From Pyrrhosoma nymphula (lineage: Eukaryota; Arthropoda; Insecta; Odonata; Coenagrionidae): a DNA stretch of 64,000 nt. Below are positions 32,401 through 43,990 of the stretch, one piece after another (the first letter of the stretch is position 1; each line of letters opens with the position of its first letter). A program made the translations under genes and the position numbers. Location of the stretch: NCBI GenBank assembly GCA_963573305.1, contig OY754331.1, positions 8,590,868 to 8,654,867 of the forward strand. Direction: 5' to 3'. The notes under the pieces were generated by a model that saw only the letters and a program-made list of their open reading frames with translations, was not told the DNA's origin and made no database searches.

Positions 32401-35400
32401 TGCGTTGGACTAAAAATATTTCCAAAATGCTTTAACCATGAATCTAAGACAAGAATATTAAATACTTAATAAACCATAAAATTAATATAAGGTGTAAAAA
32501 GTAGTGTATTTAATCAATCTTCACTCTGATATGACTTTGTTAATAATATGGTGGGAGGATTTGCATTGATTTTTACCTTAAAATATCATTCGACGATGCG
32601 CCAGAGGTCAACCGTCACCTAAATATGAAAGAGGTTAGCTCGGAAATCGTTTTCCCTCCGTATCATTAAAGATTCTCAAGATATTCTCAACTTTTTTTAA
32701 CGCAGGCGAGCCATAAGTAATCTTGGGCTAAACTTGTAACGCTGGCATTAAGTATGATCTATGCTATTGGTGAGTTTTCAATTTATGTGAGTTTGAAGAT
32801 ATAGTTTACTCAGGAGCCAGGGACGTTATCTTAAGATGTGCGATTGGCAAAAAGTACTTATCTACTCTACATTTATTCACACAATGTTTTCTATATTTTA
32901 CGGAGGTTACGATACACACCTCGTTGCTTAAATTGCCGCTTGTATAAATCTGAAAGTCGATAAAAAGGAAAGTGATTTGAAAGTATTTTTGTCTTCTGCA
33001 GTCACACATAACCTCAATATCCTCGGCCTCATTGGTAGAGTTCTAAAATTCTCAGAAATAACGCTGATATAACTACCGATTACAAATAGAATGCCGTCAG
33101 ATAGTTCTTTCGCCCGTATGGTATAATATGTCCATAGGGCTGAAACTCTGACTCTCAAGAACGCAATGGTCTGCCAAAATTGATAACAAGCGTGTGAATA
33201 TACTGCCGTGGAGAAATAAAATGAAATGAGACTTCGTTCGGCCTTTGAGCGAAGTAAATAAATTCTTAACGAAATAAGCGAAATGGCATTATTCCACCTT
33301 GAACACCCCGATTAAAAGAATTGGAACCTTTTCCTTCCAGCACTTTCAGGCTCATGCGTGTCAACTGGTTGTTATTAAACCCAATTAATTGATTTTGTTC
33401 CATTAGCAATTATGTTATATTTGCATTTGGTATCAAGAAGCTGCAATGGAACACTGGATAAAACATCATGCGTGTTTAGTTTTTATAACTTTTACCAAAT
33501 GTGATGAATTACCACCAGGCAGCAAATGGTGAAATAGCACCTACCGATGCCTGGTTCTATCGTCCGTGCAGTTCTGCCGAGTGTACTACAATCTAGCAGA
33601 AGAAACCGCGAGGCATAATTAATGCCAAGCGACGTAGGCAAGAGCAGCGCGCGTAATGGCCTTCGTCCCCAAAAGTAATGGGACCCGAAATTGACCCTTA
33701 TTTTCTCCATGCATACTTCAAGACAAGCACGGTCTTGGAACTACCTTCGTACCGCCAAAAGCAACGAGGTACATACACTCATTTAAAACCACACACTTAG
33801 AAGGTAGACGCTCAGAAAAGATACTGCGTTTGTCAATAGTATCGCGGTGAGAAAATGCATATGCCGCATTTAGCTGTGGTGATCATGATGAGAACAAAGT
33901 TCATTGAACCTTTGCATTGTCAATCCTCCGTATCCACACACGAGCTCTGGTTTTGATGCTTGAATAAACAATATGAAACATGTGATCTATCTGGGCTTAG
34001 TGGTCTATCATTTAAACACAAAATATTGTAGAAGGTTCGATCGGTGAAAGTCGATTTAACACGAGTGATAGTGGTCTTCACCCTACGCTGCCATGAGTAA
34101 CTTGGATTTCCCGGTGGGCGTTGCTGTAATATGAATCGATGCTCAAGATTGCGATGAACTAACTGAGATAGAAAGGAGAGCATTGACTTACATCCAACAG
34201 GATTGGCCGATTTTTCATTTAAAACAGTTGCCGTCTGCCCTTCTGTCCTTCAGCCGCCGCCGTACTAAGATATTTCCGAAAACAGGTCTTGAGACGATTA
34301 TTTTTTAGTGGTCGCTTAAATGTCTTACTTATCCATAAATTCACGGCCTTATTTTTGGAGGTAGATACTTGTTAGCACCTAGAGAATTGTACCTGGTCTA
34401 TCGTGGGTGATGAAAAATTTATAATTATACATAAAACAGCTAGTTTACTCCCGGGAATTGAGAAGATGCAAGGGCAGAAGAAGTTAATTAAAATGGTTGA
34501 TAATGAGCTGAGAGAAGAAAGGTTTGTGGGATACATATAAATTCAAAAAGTATGAAATGTACACGCACATATTATATAAATATGAAATAGAAGGTGAGGT
34601 TCTGTGACGAAAGGGAGAAGAGAATATAAAGTATTCACATGACATCCTGATAAGCATTAAATGAAAAACTATACGATGGAGTGAAGAGTGAGGAAATTGG
34701 ATGGAGGACAATGGATGCAGCCACAAATCGCTGTCTTTCGAAGATTGTGACGTCCATCACACTAATGGACAGTCTTAGTTGCATGCATTAGCCTAATTAA
34801 TTTCTTGTAGTAGACTTAGGAAAATTACTTTTTTTCATCCTCAAATTTAATTATTGGCCCCTTATTCTTACACTACATTATATTTGACTATAGTGCTTAT
34901 GTATGCTTCTTAATTCAGTTCTCATCTCTTCTTTTAACATTACCGAACCAGAAAAGTACATTGGCCTATTGTTCGTTCTTGATTGCACATAACAGTCATC
35001 ATTTTTAAACAATAATAAAGGTATTCTACTTAAATTTTTCGATGCTGACTACTCGCGATAACTAAACCTTTACAGTAGGCACTCTAGTGGTATTCATTGT
35101 GAAAAACGGTCTCGTCTAAAGATAAAATGAAATAAATATAAGCTTCTGCTTCTTTTTGATGGGCTTCGCTTGAGAATTTACACTTGATACATCACCACAG
35201 CGGAAGAGCTTCGCCCATTGACCGCTCCGTCGCTATTCATTTTTCAATTCTCGTCGTTTCTCAACTTTTTTCATACCGTAGAATCTGCGCCTTTATGTTT
35301 TTTCAATGAGGTAGAGTAACGTCATGATCCTCGTTCTGAATATTAACTTGTATTTTACTCGTCTTCCCTTTCGATAATATTTTTATCCGGGTTCCAGCAG

Positions 35401-36413
35401 GCTTTTCATTTGTTTCAGCAAACATTACAATAATATATATTGAGAGAATTTTGAGGAATACCAATTCATTGGGCAGTATTTCAAGGCCAAATAATTTATT
35501 TATTCACTATCAAGAATGCCGAGAAATAAACGCATTGTCCTCTATCATTTATTCCTGTAGCTCTTTATTTAAGTCAAAGTTTAATGAATACGTAGCTGCT
35601 GAATGTTTAAAATATGATTCCATCAAGTATTGAACGAGAGGGTCATATGATACACTTAATGAATACCTTGATAAATTAACATAAGAGTTATCTAATTCAT
35701 TTTACTGATAATTTAACGAAAGTGCTACTCAAATGTGCCCCTACCTCATGTCTAATGTAAATCAAGTATGAATGAAAAGTTGAGCACGAAGAAATAAACA
35801 AAAGGGGTGCAATTATTTTGGTGAATGAAGCCTCCTTTGACATTTTCAGTGGGCTTAGCCGCGTAGGTACTTTTAAATAGCGGTTTTTTGGAAAATTTAG
35901 GATTGAAAACTACATCTCATCATGCAACACTTAAAAGGTTAATGCATATAATTCTGCTCACTGTTGGCAAAACTTCAATCGTAATGCCAACGTGAAATGG
36001 CAATTATTTTTCTTATACTCTAAACGCTCTCTTCTTCCAAATTTTGTTTGAAAAAGTAAAAATAACTATTACAAATAATTTGTAAAATATTTTGGGGAGA
36101 ACCCTTTTTTTTCTTTTTCAGTTTTTCTTGGTTTATTCAGCGATCGTCTTGCAATCATATTTTGTAATAATCTTTTGATTCTCTAATTGTGATATCAAAT
36201 CAATTTTTAAAATTGGAAATTTTTATATTTTTTTATTAAATGATCTTCGTATGAGCTATATTTTAAATCAGTGAATTTTAATTTTGTTAAATGTCTCCCA
36301 GAAAAATAATGTTTTCATGGTTTTGGTCAGAATAACAGCTGCTTCAAAGCTATAGCTGTTCGCAAAGAAATAGTGAGCCCGAGTTTTTAATCAAATTGAA
36401 CTATCTCTTACAG
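29476..36413. other. Long AT-rich stretch without recognisable genes
   Basis: Only short frames (up to 125 codons at 31332-31709 on the minus strand) with no family resemblance. A possible tRNA-like head near 30070-30135 is listed separately. The rest may be an intron leading to the exon-like segment at 36414. Confidence 0.45.
30068..30140 (+). repeat. Possible degenerate tRNA-like SINE head
   Basis: GCGTTGGCTCGGTGA resembles a box A region and GTGTTCGGTTCTCGG a poor box B, with CTCGCC/GGGCGA able to pair between them. The cloverleaf is incomplete, so this is tentative. Confidence 0.25.
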
Positions 36414-36513
36414 TTTCGGAGATTTTCTGCCCAAGAAGTGGAAGATTGGCACCCCGAATGGAGCAGACGTCCTAAGTGCCAACAAATATGTACCTTTGTC
36501 TCGGAATTGGTTG
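36414..36513 (+). CDS. Putative internal coding exon (100 bp) of an unidentified gene
   Basis: Bounded by a good acceptor (CTATCTCTTACAG) and a consensus donor (TTG then GTAAGTA). Two frames are open. The second gives FGDFLPKKWKIGTPN, GADVLSANKYVPL and SRNWL, which has a balanced, protein-like composition; the first gives FRRFSAQEVEDWHPEW. In the preferred frame one base completes the previous codon and the exon ends in phase 0. I do not recognise the family. Partner exons are not seen in the window, so large introns are implied. A chance splice pair remains possible. Confidence 0.45.
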
Positions 36514-37467
36514 GTAAGTATTAATGAATCTTTCCCTTCTCACTAGAAATGGCATTTTCTCCGAAGCCTTCAACTTATCGAAAAAGAATTGCCTCTCGCC
36601 CGTTCACTTCCCCCTCCCGCCCCTTGTCCACCTTCCGAGTCAACACTCTTTCCTCTCGTTCGAGTGGATGGGCTGAGAATAGATGCGAGGAGGTGGAAAC
36701 GCTTTCATTTAACACTTCTCCACCCTCATAGTGCTTCCCGCTTGGCACTTAGCCAAGGAGAGGGATGAAATTACAACGGGGCTACATCGTCGAATCTCCA
36801 GATTTATATATTTCAGTGTTACCAACTTTAAGTATTTTTGTTGCCACTTCAAGGATTACTAGCCAATACAGGTTGTTCCTTGTATTGCCATAGCCTGTAA
36901 AAAACATAAATCTCTATAGTGTATATCAGTGTTACACTAGTGCTTCTTTTACAACACTGATCTCTTCATTTCATACCTCTTCATTGCTTCAGATTTTTCC
37001 CCCTTCATTTCCTCTGCGAGTCCTTTTTTTACCTCATAGCATTCCCACTTCTTTTCCTTGCCTTTCTATTGGATTTTTCAAAATGCCTTGACGTCTCCAA
37101 ACGTCTTCCATCCACTTATCAGCCTCCCTCCAAATTTCCTCGACAGGAAGTTTTGTTATCCTTTGGCCTTATTTAACCCTTTTCTTTTTCCACATTTCTA
37201 AACACCGTGTGGTTTCGTCAAAATTCCATCTCTTCTCTCCATATGTCTCCTATTCACTTTTGGCATACTATTTTCTGCAGAACCCCGTTTTGAGGCTGCA
37301 TAGAAGTCACGCCACATATTACCGTGTCTGTTAGTTTAACATGTTCTATGGCTATATTTTAAACGACTGTTTCCAATCTTGGTTGCTGCTTACGGTATTT
37401 CCAAAAGTGAACATTCTTTCTTTCCACATGATTACTTTATTTTACTGTTGCGGTCTTAGCAATTAAG
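36514..37467. other. No recognisable feature
   Basis: Follows the exon-like segment; T-rich with short frames. It could be intron. Confidence 0.4.
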
Positions 37468-37709
37468 CTTTGACAAATTCAAAGAACTGCGGAACTGGCC
37501 GTGCAGTAACTTTAACGGACTCACCCGCTGATGTTCACACAATTGTCAGCACTCGGCGCGAAATCGGGGGGGGGGGGGGGGGGGGGTTTGGGTTCGAATC
37601 CCAGTCCAGGAGAATAATTTTTTCACTGTCAATTTCAAAAAATTGTGTGACCAACAGCGGGTGACTCCGTTAAGTTACCGCGTTCCGCAGTTCTTTGAAT
37701 TTGTCAAAG
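37468..37709. mobile_element. 242-bp long-hairpin element carrying a SINE piece
   Basis: The arms (about 75 bases) are inverted copies with a few differences, starting CTTTGACAAATTCAAAGAAC and including CACCCGCTG. Between them lie a SINE core and a poly-G run. A solo arm occurs at 7361-7428. No clear target-site duplication is visible. Confidence 0.7.
37552..37640 (+). repeat. SINE core in the hairpin loop, with 21-base poly-G
   Basis: GCACTCGGCGCGAAATC, a G run (37566-37586), TTTGGGTTCGAATCCCAG (box B), GTCCAGG and TTTTTTCACTGTCAATTTCA. Same order as the SINE at 38291-38403, where the G run is only six long. The box A head is missing. Confidence 0.75.
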
Positions 37710-37725
37710 TAAACACCTTTGAATT

Positions 37726-38001
37726 AAGGAACACAAGAGGCATATAAGACTATTTAAACCCGAAAAATCGGCCTTGGCAGAGCATAGTCTAGATTATTCT
37801 CACTTCATCAATTTTAACGGCACCAAAATCATCTGCCGATCAAATGGATATTGGGATCGTTTAATGAAAGAGGCTATCGAGATAAGTTTCGAGGAGATGA
37901 AGCTAAATCGAGACTCTGGGCAGTACATCAGCCAAATATGGAGACCGCTACTTAGTAAAATTAAACGGTCGCGGTTACAATTCAAATTCAAACCGCCTTG
38001 A
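37726..38001 (+). pseudogene. Penelope-like element polyprotein C-terminus (truncated)
   Basis: The frame carries EHKRHIRLFKPEKSALAEHS, HFINFNGTKII, SNGYWDRLMKEAIEI, NRDSGQYISQIWRPLL and a basic tail, then a stop at 37999-38001. The A-x-AEH-x(5-6)-H-x-I-x-F, T-x-G-[YF]-W-x-R-x-x-[KR]E-[SA]-I-E-I and NRD-x-G-x-x-[LI]S blocks are the C-terminal end of PLE reverse transcriptase/GIY-YIG proteins. The 5' part is cut off by, or lies beyond, the hairpin element ending at 37709. A hammerhead-like motif follows in the same orientation. Confidence 0.8.
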
Positions 38002-38084
38002 ACGAGCCGGTCAACAATGGGTTTTCAACCGCCCTTGGCCAGCTATAAAAACCCGGCATGGACCAACTCAGCAAACAGTCTCTG

Positions 38085-38128
38085 CCCTGGTGACGATGAG
38101 GGAGTCACTCGTCGAAACGTTGGCCTTT
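38085..38128 (+). ncRNA. Hammerhead-like motif of the 38-kb PLE (degenerate)
   Basis: CCTGGTGACGATGAG, GGAGTCA, CTCGTCGAAACGTTGG. The TGACGA and GAAAC parts fit a hammerhead core, but the base before TGACGA is G instead of C and two extra bases separate stem II (GAG with CTC) from GAAA. The downstream GGTGGCAAACCCGAGAAGAT is typical of this PLE 3' region. Confidence 0.45.
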
Positions 38129-38290
38129 AAAATCCTTACCCGGTGGCAAACCCGAGAAGATTTTACTAAACACCTTTGTGATTAAAGTTTGGCTTTACCT
38201 CGAGGACAGTGGTGCTTAGCGCTCGCACACGTGTACTTTGGCATAGTATGCACGGTACCTGTGAAGACATCTCGCTCCTTAAAGCCTCCA

Positions 38291-38403
38291 TGAAATTCAC
38301 AACGCCTGGGTAGCTTAACAGGAGGTAGAGCACTCGGCGCGAAATCGGGGGGTCTGGGTTCGAATCCCAGTCAAGGAAAATTATTTTTACACTGTGAATT
38401 TCA
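38291..38403 (+). mobile_element. tRNA-headed SINE, complete copy with 11-bp inverted ends
   Basis: TGAAATTCACA (38291-38301) and TGTGAATTTCA (38393-38403) are exact complements. Between them lie ACGCCTGGGTAGCTTAACAG (box A), GAGCACTCGGCGCGAAATC, GGGTTCGAATCCCAG (box B), and an AAAATTATTTTT stretch. Members of this family also occur at 16.5, 27.3 and 37.6 kb. Confidence 0.8.
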
Positions 38404-40089
38404 CACAACTAAGCTTTGTTATCAAAACAGCAGGTTATCTATGTGCATTCAAGTACAGTGTGGTATTAAAAAGTGTTTATGAAGGATTTCGTTTTTCCAG
38501 GCGTACATTTGTCAGTCTTCAAGGGTTTTTCTAAAAGACGCTTTGATAGCTAACCTTGCCATCGTCGTCAACTCAATGCCCTGAAGACGACGCAATTCGT
38601 GGAGAGGGTTTAGTTTAGAGGGAGGGGTTTGTTAAGAGTTGCGATGGAAACTGCAAAGTGATGTGCATGCATGGACGTGAGTTGGTTGAGCCGGAACTTG
38701 AGGTGATTTGTGTTTTGCGGAGGAACACATAGGTTGCCAAGTAAGAGGGGTCAACATGTTAGAGGGGGGGGAGGCAAGCATTCTCTTGCCCTTTCCCACC
38801 TTGAGGGGAGGGAAGGGTTTGCGTGTGAGTAAATACAAATAATATTACCTGATGGAAAACTCGTGAAGACTTTATTCACCAAGTGATTATTTTTTAATAT
38901 GTTAAAATCGTATTGCGTAGGGTCTTAAATCTTTGAAGATAGTTACTTGAACCAGGAAAAATATTTGTAAAAATCAGTAATTTCTTTCGATTGGTTTGCA
39001 TCGCTTTCTAGCTTAATGGGATGCTTGAGTAACGTGAGGTTGTGAGGGACTTTGAGCTAAAGGTTTTGGGTTTGCATGGTGCCTGGGTCCTTTTCAAGTG
39101 TGGGTAGACATCAGTATCGACGCACCATGGGGTTCTCCAGGGCAACGCCTCCCCATTTATCCCTGGCACGAATCATCTGATCCTTCCTCTTTGTACAAAC
39201 AAGGCAACGAGGGATTGAAAGTGGAGAGAGCGGTGGTGTTGGAGAGAGGAAGCCTCATCAAGAAGGAGCGAAGTGAAGAGGCGGCTTCGCCCCCCCCCTG
39301 CCTCCCGCCTCCCTCCCCTCCCTCCCTCTCTCTTCCTTCTCTCACCTCTCGACCAACGAAGAATCGTTAAGATTAACGGACCTACAACCGACCGACTCGA
39401 GGAAAAAAAAATTAAAGGTATTCTGGGATTCATTTCAGAGACCTTTCCACACCTTCTCTGCTCCCTCTCCCATCCACTCCCTCTCCCATCCACTCCCTCT
39501 CCCATCCACTCCCTCCCTCCCTCACCCTCCCCGTTCCACCTTCGGAAACCTCTAAAAGTCGTTTTTCACTCCGGATCGCTCGCCCTCTCCACACCTCCCT
39601 ATACCACGCCACCTCTCCACCACCTCCGACTCCACTCATTCACGCTCACCGCACCGCCGACCTCTCTCTCTCTCATTCCGCCGTCTGCTTTGAAGCTTTT
39701 ACTTACTCTCCTCTTCCTCGTTCTTTCGGCTTCACCCCAGTTTTCCCTATTTCGCTCCCTCTCGCCTCCATCCCCATTGCGAGTATTATATTAGTATTAT
39801 ATTATTAGTATTCTCTTGCGGTGCGGCGTGTCCTGCATCTCAACCCACTCAACATCAGCCGTTAATACATCTGCTGATCAGAGGTTAAATTAAATACTCA
39901 ATCCTCCTTTTAATGGTCTTATCGTGCGAGTATCCTAATATGTCCCTTTAAAAAATCACGAGAATTCGAGAAACATCGACTCCATTGGAAAATAATCGCA
40001 TCCACGGGTTTGATAACTTGGCATCAATTGTACTTGGTGAAAGAATATGCACTGGTGATTTTCTTTCATTGACATCAAATGTATTTAAT
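38404..40089. other. Mixed: possible degenerate PLE 3' region 38510-38890, C-rich block 39280-39780
   Basis: CCCTGAAGACGACGCAATTC near 38580 and TGATGGAAAACTCGTGAAGAC near 38850 recall the PLE hammerhead and tail segments, but too loosely to call. The C/T-rich block is compositionally biased and its frames (up to 173 codons) look non-coding. Confidence 0.35.
39460..39512. repeat. 16-bp tandem repeat, about three copies
   Basis: CCCTCTCCCATCCACT repeated head to tail inside the pyrimidine-rich block. Confidence 0.85.
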
Positions 40090-40094
40090 ACAGG

Positions 40095-43000
40095 AACTAG
40101 TAAATGGGTGTTTGCAGTTTACAAGCAAAAGGGGTAAAGTGGATGATTTTACATTAAAAATCATTAAAAAGAAATTAATAAGGTTATATATATTATGGTA
40201 AAATACTGTTTGGTATTGCTTTGATCTTGGAAAATAGAGGAGAAACGCTATAACCTAGCGTTTAAACTAAAGTTGCAAATCATGTATTAATACTTTGAAC
40301 CCGGTGGAAGAAACTTAAACCTTGTTCATTTGGGTGTATTGTTCTCTAAGTTTCATGGTTGTAGGTTGACCTAAGAATATAATAATGAGATACAGGGTAA
40401 ATGATAGTTAAGTGATTAAATGAATATCAGCAAATTATATAACTTTAAGATATTAACCGTAAATGAATGACTCCATGATCGATAAAACTCTTTGGCTGTT
40501 GTAAATTTGTGTTTAATACACTTCTGTTACAATCCATGAGCCATTAAGCTACGTAATTCTAACGCATTTGCATTGAAAATGATAATTACTAATAAATAGT
40601 TTGGTATTGAATGAATATCAGTCCAGTTAAATGAAATGGATTTTCACATTTCAGTGAAGTCCGTGAGCAGTCTGTCGTTTTCTATCTATTTAGGTGTTAA
40701 TCAAATTTAAGTTCAAGCCAAACAATGGCGTTTGCTATTGTTATGATCTTTGAAAAGAGGCGAGAAACGCAATAACAAAGCGTTTAAACTAAAATTGCGA
40801 AATATTTGTACCAATACTTTAAAATCAGTGGAAAGGAACTTAAACCTTGATCAAATGGGCATATTCGCTAAGTTTCATGGTTGTATGGTTTTTTCATGTA
40901 AACATTCGGGATAGAACGTTATCATGCATGGAAACTTTTAATTTTCCTCTTTTAACAACAAAATACTACATTCTTTCTGGTCTGGATATCGGGTAAATAC
41001 CCGTGGTTATTTTTATATTAACGCATTGAAAAAAATATAAATGCGTATTAAATATTCTTACAAAGTCCGCGAAAATTATTATTGATGCGAGCAATAAACA
41101 AGCAAAGATAATTTATGAAACTTAAACTTGAATGAGTGGACCCTTGAAGATAAAAATGGCAACGTAAATGAAAATTGTAAGCGGGTTGCAAGTAAGTTTT
41201 TCATATGATGTTTCCATGTAAAACATGAAATGCGAGAGCAACATGCTTATGGACCTCTTCATACTTCTGAAGGTTACGTGCCATATCCAAGCCAATTAAA
41301 TTATGAAGAACGTCTTACCATGAATTACTTAGTGTATAAATAAAAAATTATTAGCAGCCGTAAGCTATGCGGGCTGAATACAAATTTTGTCACTGGCCGC
41401 ATAAAATACTTCGTGGGTAGCAAAACGGTCCGCGGGCTGCAAGGGTCCTCTATTGTACATTGAATGTTAATGCTTGTGATAAAAAACTATAATAATATTT
41501 AAGAATTAGACAATTTTAAATGAAGATCAGCAAATGATAATACCCAAGGTTTCCAGTCGTGAATGAATGAGTCCATGATGGATATAAATGCTGCGGTTTT
41601 TCTAAATTTGTGTTCGATATATTTCTGTTTCAATTCACGAGCCATTTAGCTACTTCTAACGCGTATGCGAAGAAAATCATAATAACTAATGAATACTTAA
41701 TGAGGAATAGTCTCTTTTCTATCTATTGAGGCGTGTATTCAATTCATGGCCTCCACCAAATGTATTTTCTACGCGTCCATGTAATGAGAGTGCTGGTTAT
41801 TTTTCTCTGATTTGAATATAATATCAGAGCATGACTGCAGTTTACAGTTGCGAGAGTGAAGTTACTGTGTCGTTTATGTAAAGGGATTCGTAATTCGATG
41901 CCTTTAATTCACAGTTTTCATGAATACAGGGTTATAAATGATCAAAATTTATGTATATATCATCATCATAAAACATTGTAAGTCTTGCAGGTCGAAGGCA
42001 TAATATCGTTTATAGATAATGAAATACGCACAGAGAATGTCAAATTCCCTTAAATGAAGCCTTTATAGCCAGTGTATAAGGTACTGCAATTCTCGGAAAC
42101 AATGGAAAAGTTGCCTAGCAGCGAAAATGAAAAAATATCGAAATTTGTATCCATGTTGCGTTTAAACTTGAAATAATTCCGTTTATCGATAGATAGAGAA
42201 ATCTCGGTTGTAAAGATTAAGTGTTTTGATGTTTTGGTTTCATTTTAGTCGAAGAATGAAACTTGTATCTCAATTATTTCATATTTTTATGAATTAATGA
42301 AAATTACTCTACACGGAAAGTTTTCGTTCTTCCCGTTTAATCCCGTTAAAAAACAAAATCCCATCTGGGCACTAAATGAATGAAATATGTTGGGATTTTC
42401 GATTTTTTTCTGACTCAATGCAAAATTTCAACACTCTTTTGAAAATTTCAACCTTTAAGCTATATTATAAATGCCCAGGAATTCATATCAATAAGTGAGT
42501 GAGTGAGTCAGTCAGTTTTTTAGCTTTATATTTAAGTAACTAGTCAATGGGCGCTTTCAGTTTGCAAGCGGAAGGGGAAAAGTGTGTGATTGTAGATTGT
42601 AAATTATAAAAAACGGAAGCAATAAGGTCTTACTCCTCATGGTTTTAGTTGGGTGCATAGGTGACCCAAGAATATAATTATGTGAATCTAGCAATAAAGG
42701 AATGGGTCCATGTACAAATTTCGAGAAAGAACGTTGATTAACATGGAAACATTGAATTTTACTCTCTGAGTAGCATTAAAAACCAAATCCCTTCTGGTCT
42801 GGAACTCGGGGCAATACCCCTGGTTATTTTTATATTACTGCATTGAAAAAAATGTAAGAGCGTAGTTAATGTACTTACAAAGTCCACGTAAATCTCAAAG
42901 ATGCGACTAATAAGCAAGAAAGTAAATTGGCGAATCCTAAGCTTGATCAAGTGGACCCCTGAAGATATAAATGGCATTGTAATTGAATATTGCAAACGGG

Positions 43001-43990
43001 TTTCAAGCAAGTTTTAGATAAGAAGTTTCTCTGTAAAACATGAAATGCGAGAGCAGCATGCTTATGAACCTCTTCATGCTTCTGAAGGTTATGTGCAATA
43101 TCCAAGCCAATAAAATTATCAAGGACATCTTATCTTGAATGACTTTGTCTTTAAATTCAAATGATTTGCAGCATTAAGCTTTGTGGGCCGAACAAATATA
43201 TTTTCCCGGGCAGCATATAATATGTCGTGGGTAGGAAAACGGCCTTTGGACTGCGGAAGTCCCCTATTCTACGTTGAATGTTAATACTTGTGAACGAAAA
43301 CTCTAATAATCTTTAATTGTTCGACGATTTTATATGAATATCAGCAAATAATATAACTTAAGGCTTCTAACCATGAATTAATGACTCCATGATCGATATG
43401 AATGATTTGAATGTTGTAAATTAGTGTTCAATGTATTTCTGTTATAATCAATATGCCAGTTAGCTACTTCTAGCGCATATGAATAGAAAACTATAATACC
43501 AATAAAGAGTTTGATAAAGAATGAATATCAGTCCGGGTAAATGAAATGGATTTTCACAAAGGAAAAACTGTCTAGCAACGAAAATGAAAGAAGATCGAAA
43601 TTTGCATTAATTTAACGTTTAAACTTGACATAATTCAGTTTATCGATCGATAGAAAACAATCGCTTGCAAGAAGTAAATGCTTTAATCTTTTGGCCTCAT
43701 TTCAGCTGAATAATGAAACTTGTATCTTAATTATTTCACATTTTAATGAATGAAAGAAAAATACTCTACACGGAAATTATAAATTTTTCCCATTTAAATC
43801 CGTTGAAAAACAAAATCTTATCTGGGCCAAAAATGAATGAAAAATATTGGGATTCTCGATTTTTTCCTGAATTTCCTCCAAATTCCAACCCTTTTCTGAA
43901 AATTTCAACCTTCTAGCTCGATAAAAACTGCCCAGAAATATTTGTCAATGAGTGAGTGAGTCAGTCAGTCAGTTTTGTAGCTTTATACGT
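40095..43990 (+). repeat. Head-to-tail array of an unclassified AT-rich repeat unit
   Basis: Landmarks recur in order. ACTAGT[AC]AATGGG opens units at 40096 and 42538. CTGGTCTGGA, GGTTATTTTTATATTA and CATGAAATGCGAGAGCA occur at about 40980 and 42800-43050. ATGACTCCATGATCGAT blocks occur at 40470, 41560 and 43380. CTCTACACGGAAA through GTGAGTGAGTCAGTCAGTTT occurs at 42310-42520 and 43760-43970. A further internal repeat pairs 40210-40370 with 40725-40885. Unit length is roughly 1.5-1.7 kb with one partial copy. No coding sequence. Units meet at CTAGTCAATGGG, which would suit tandem Helitron-type ends (CTAG then TC), but no clear 3' hairpin is seen. Confidence 0.7.

Noticed and set aside
37566..37586. 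Poly-G run as a quadruplex regulatory site
   Set aside because: A simple homopolymer inside a SINE core, where the related copy has six G; expansion or sequencing error is simpler.
39273..39794. 173-codon plus-strand open frame
   Set aside because: Contains a 16-bp tandem repeat and is Pro/Leu/Ser-biased.
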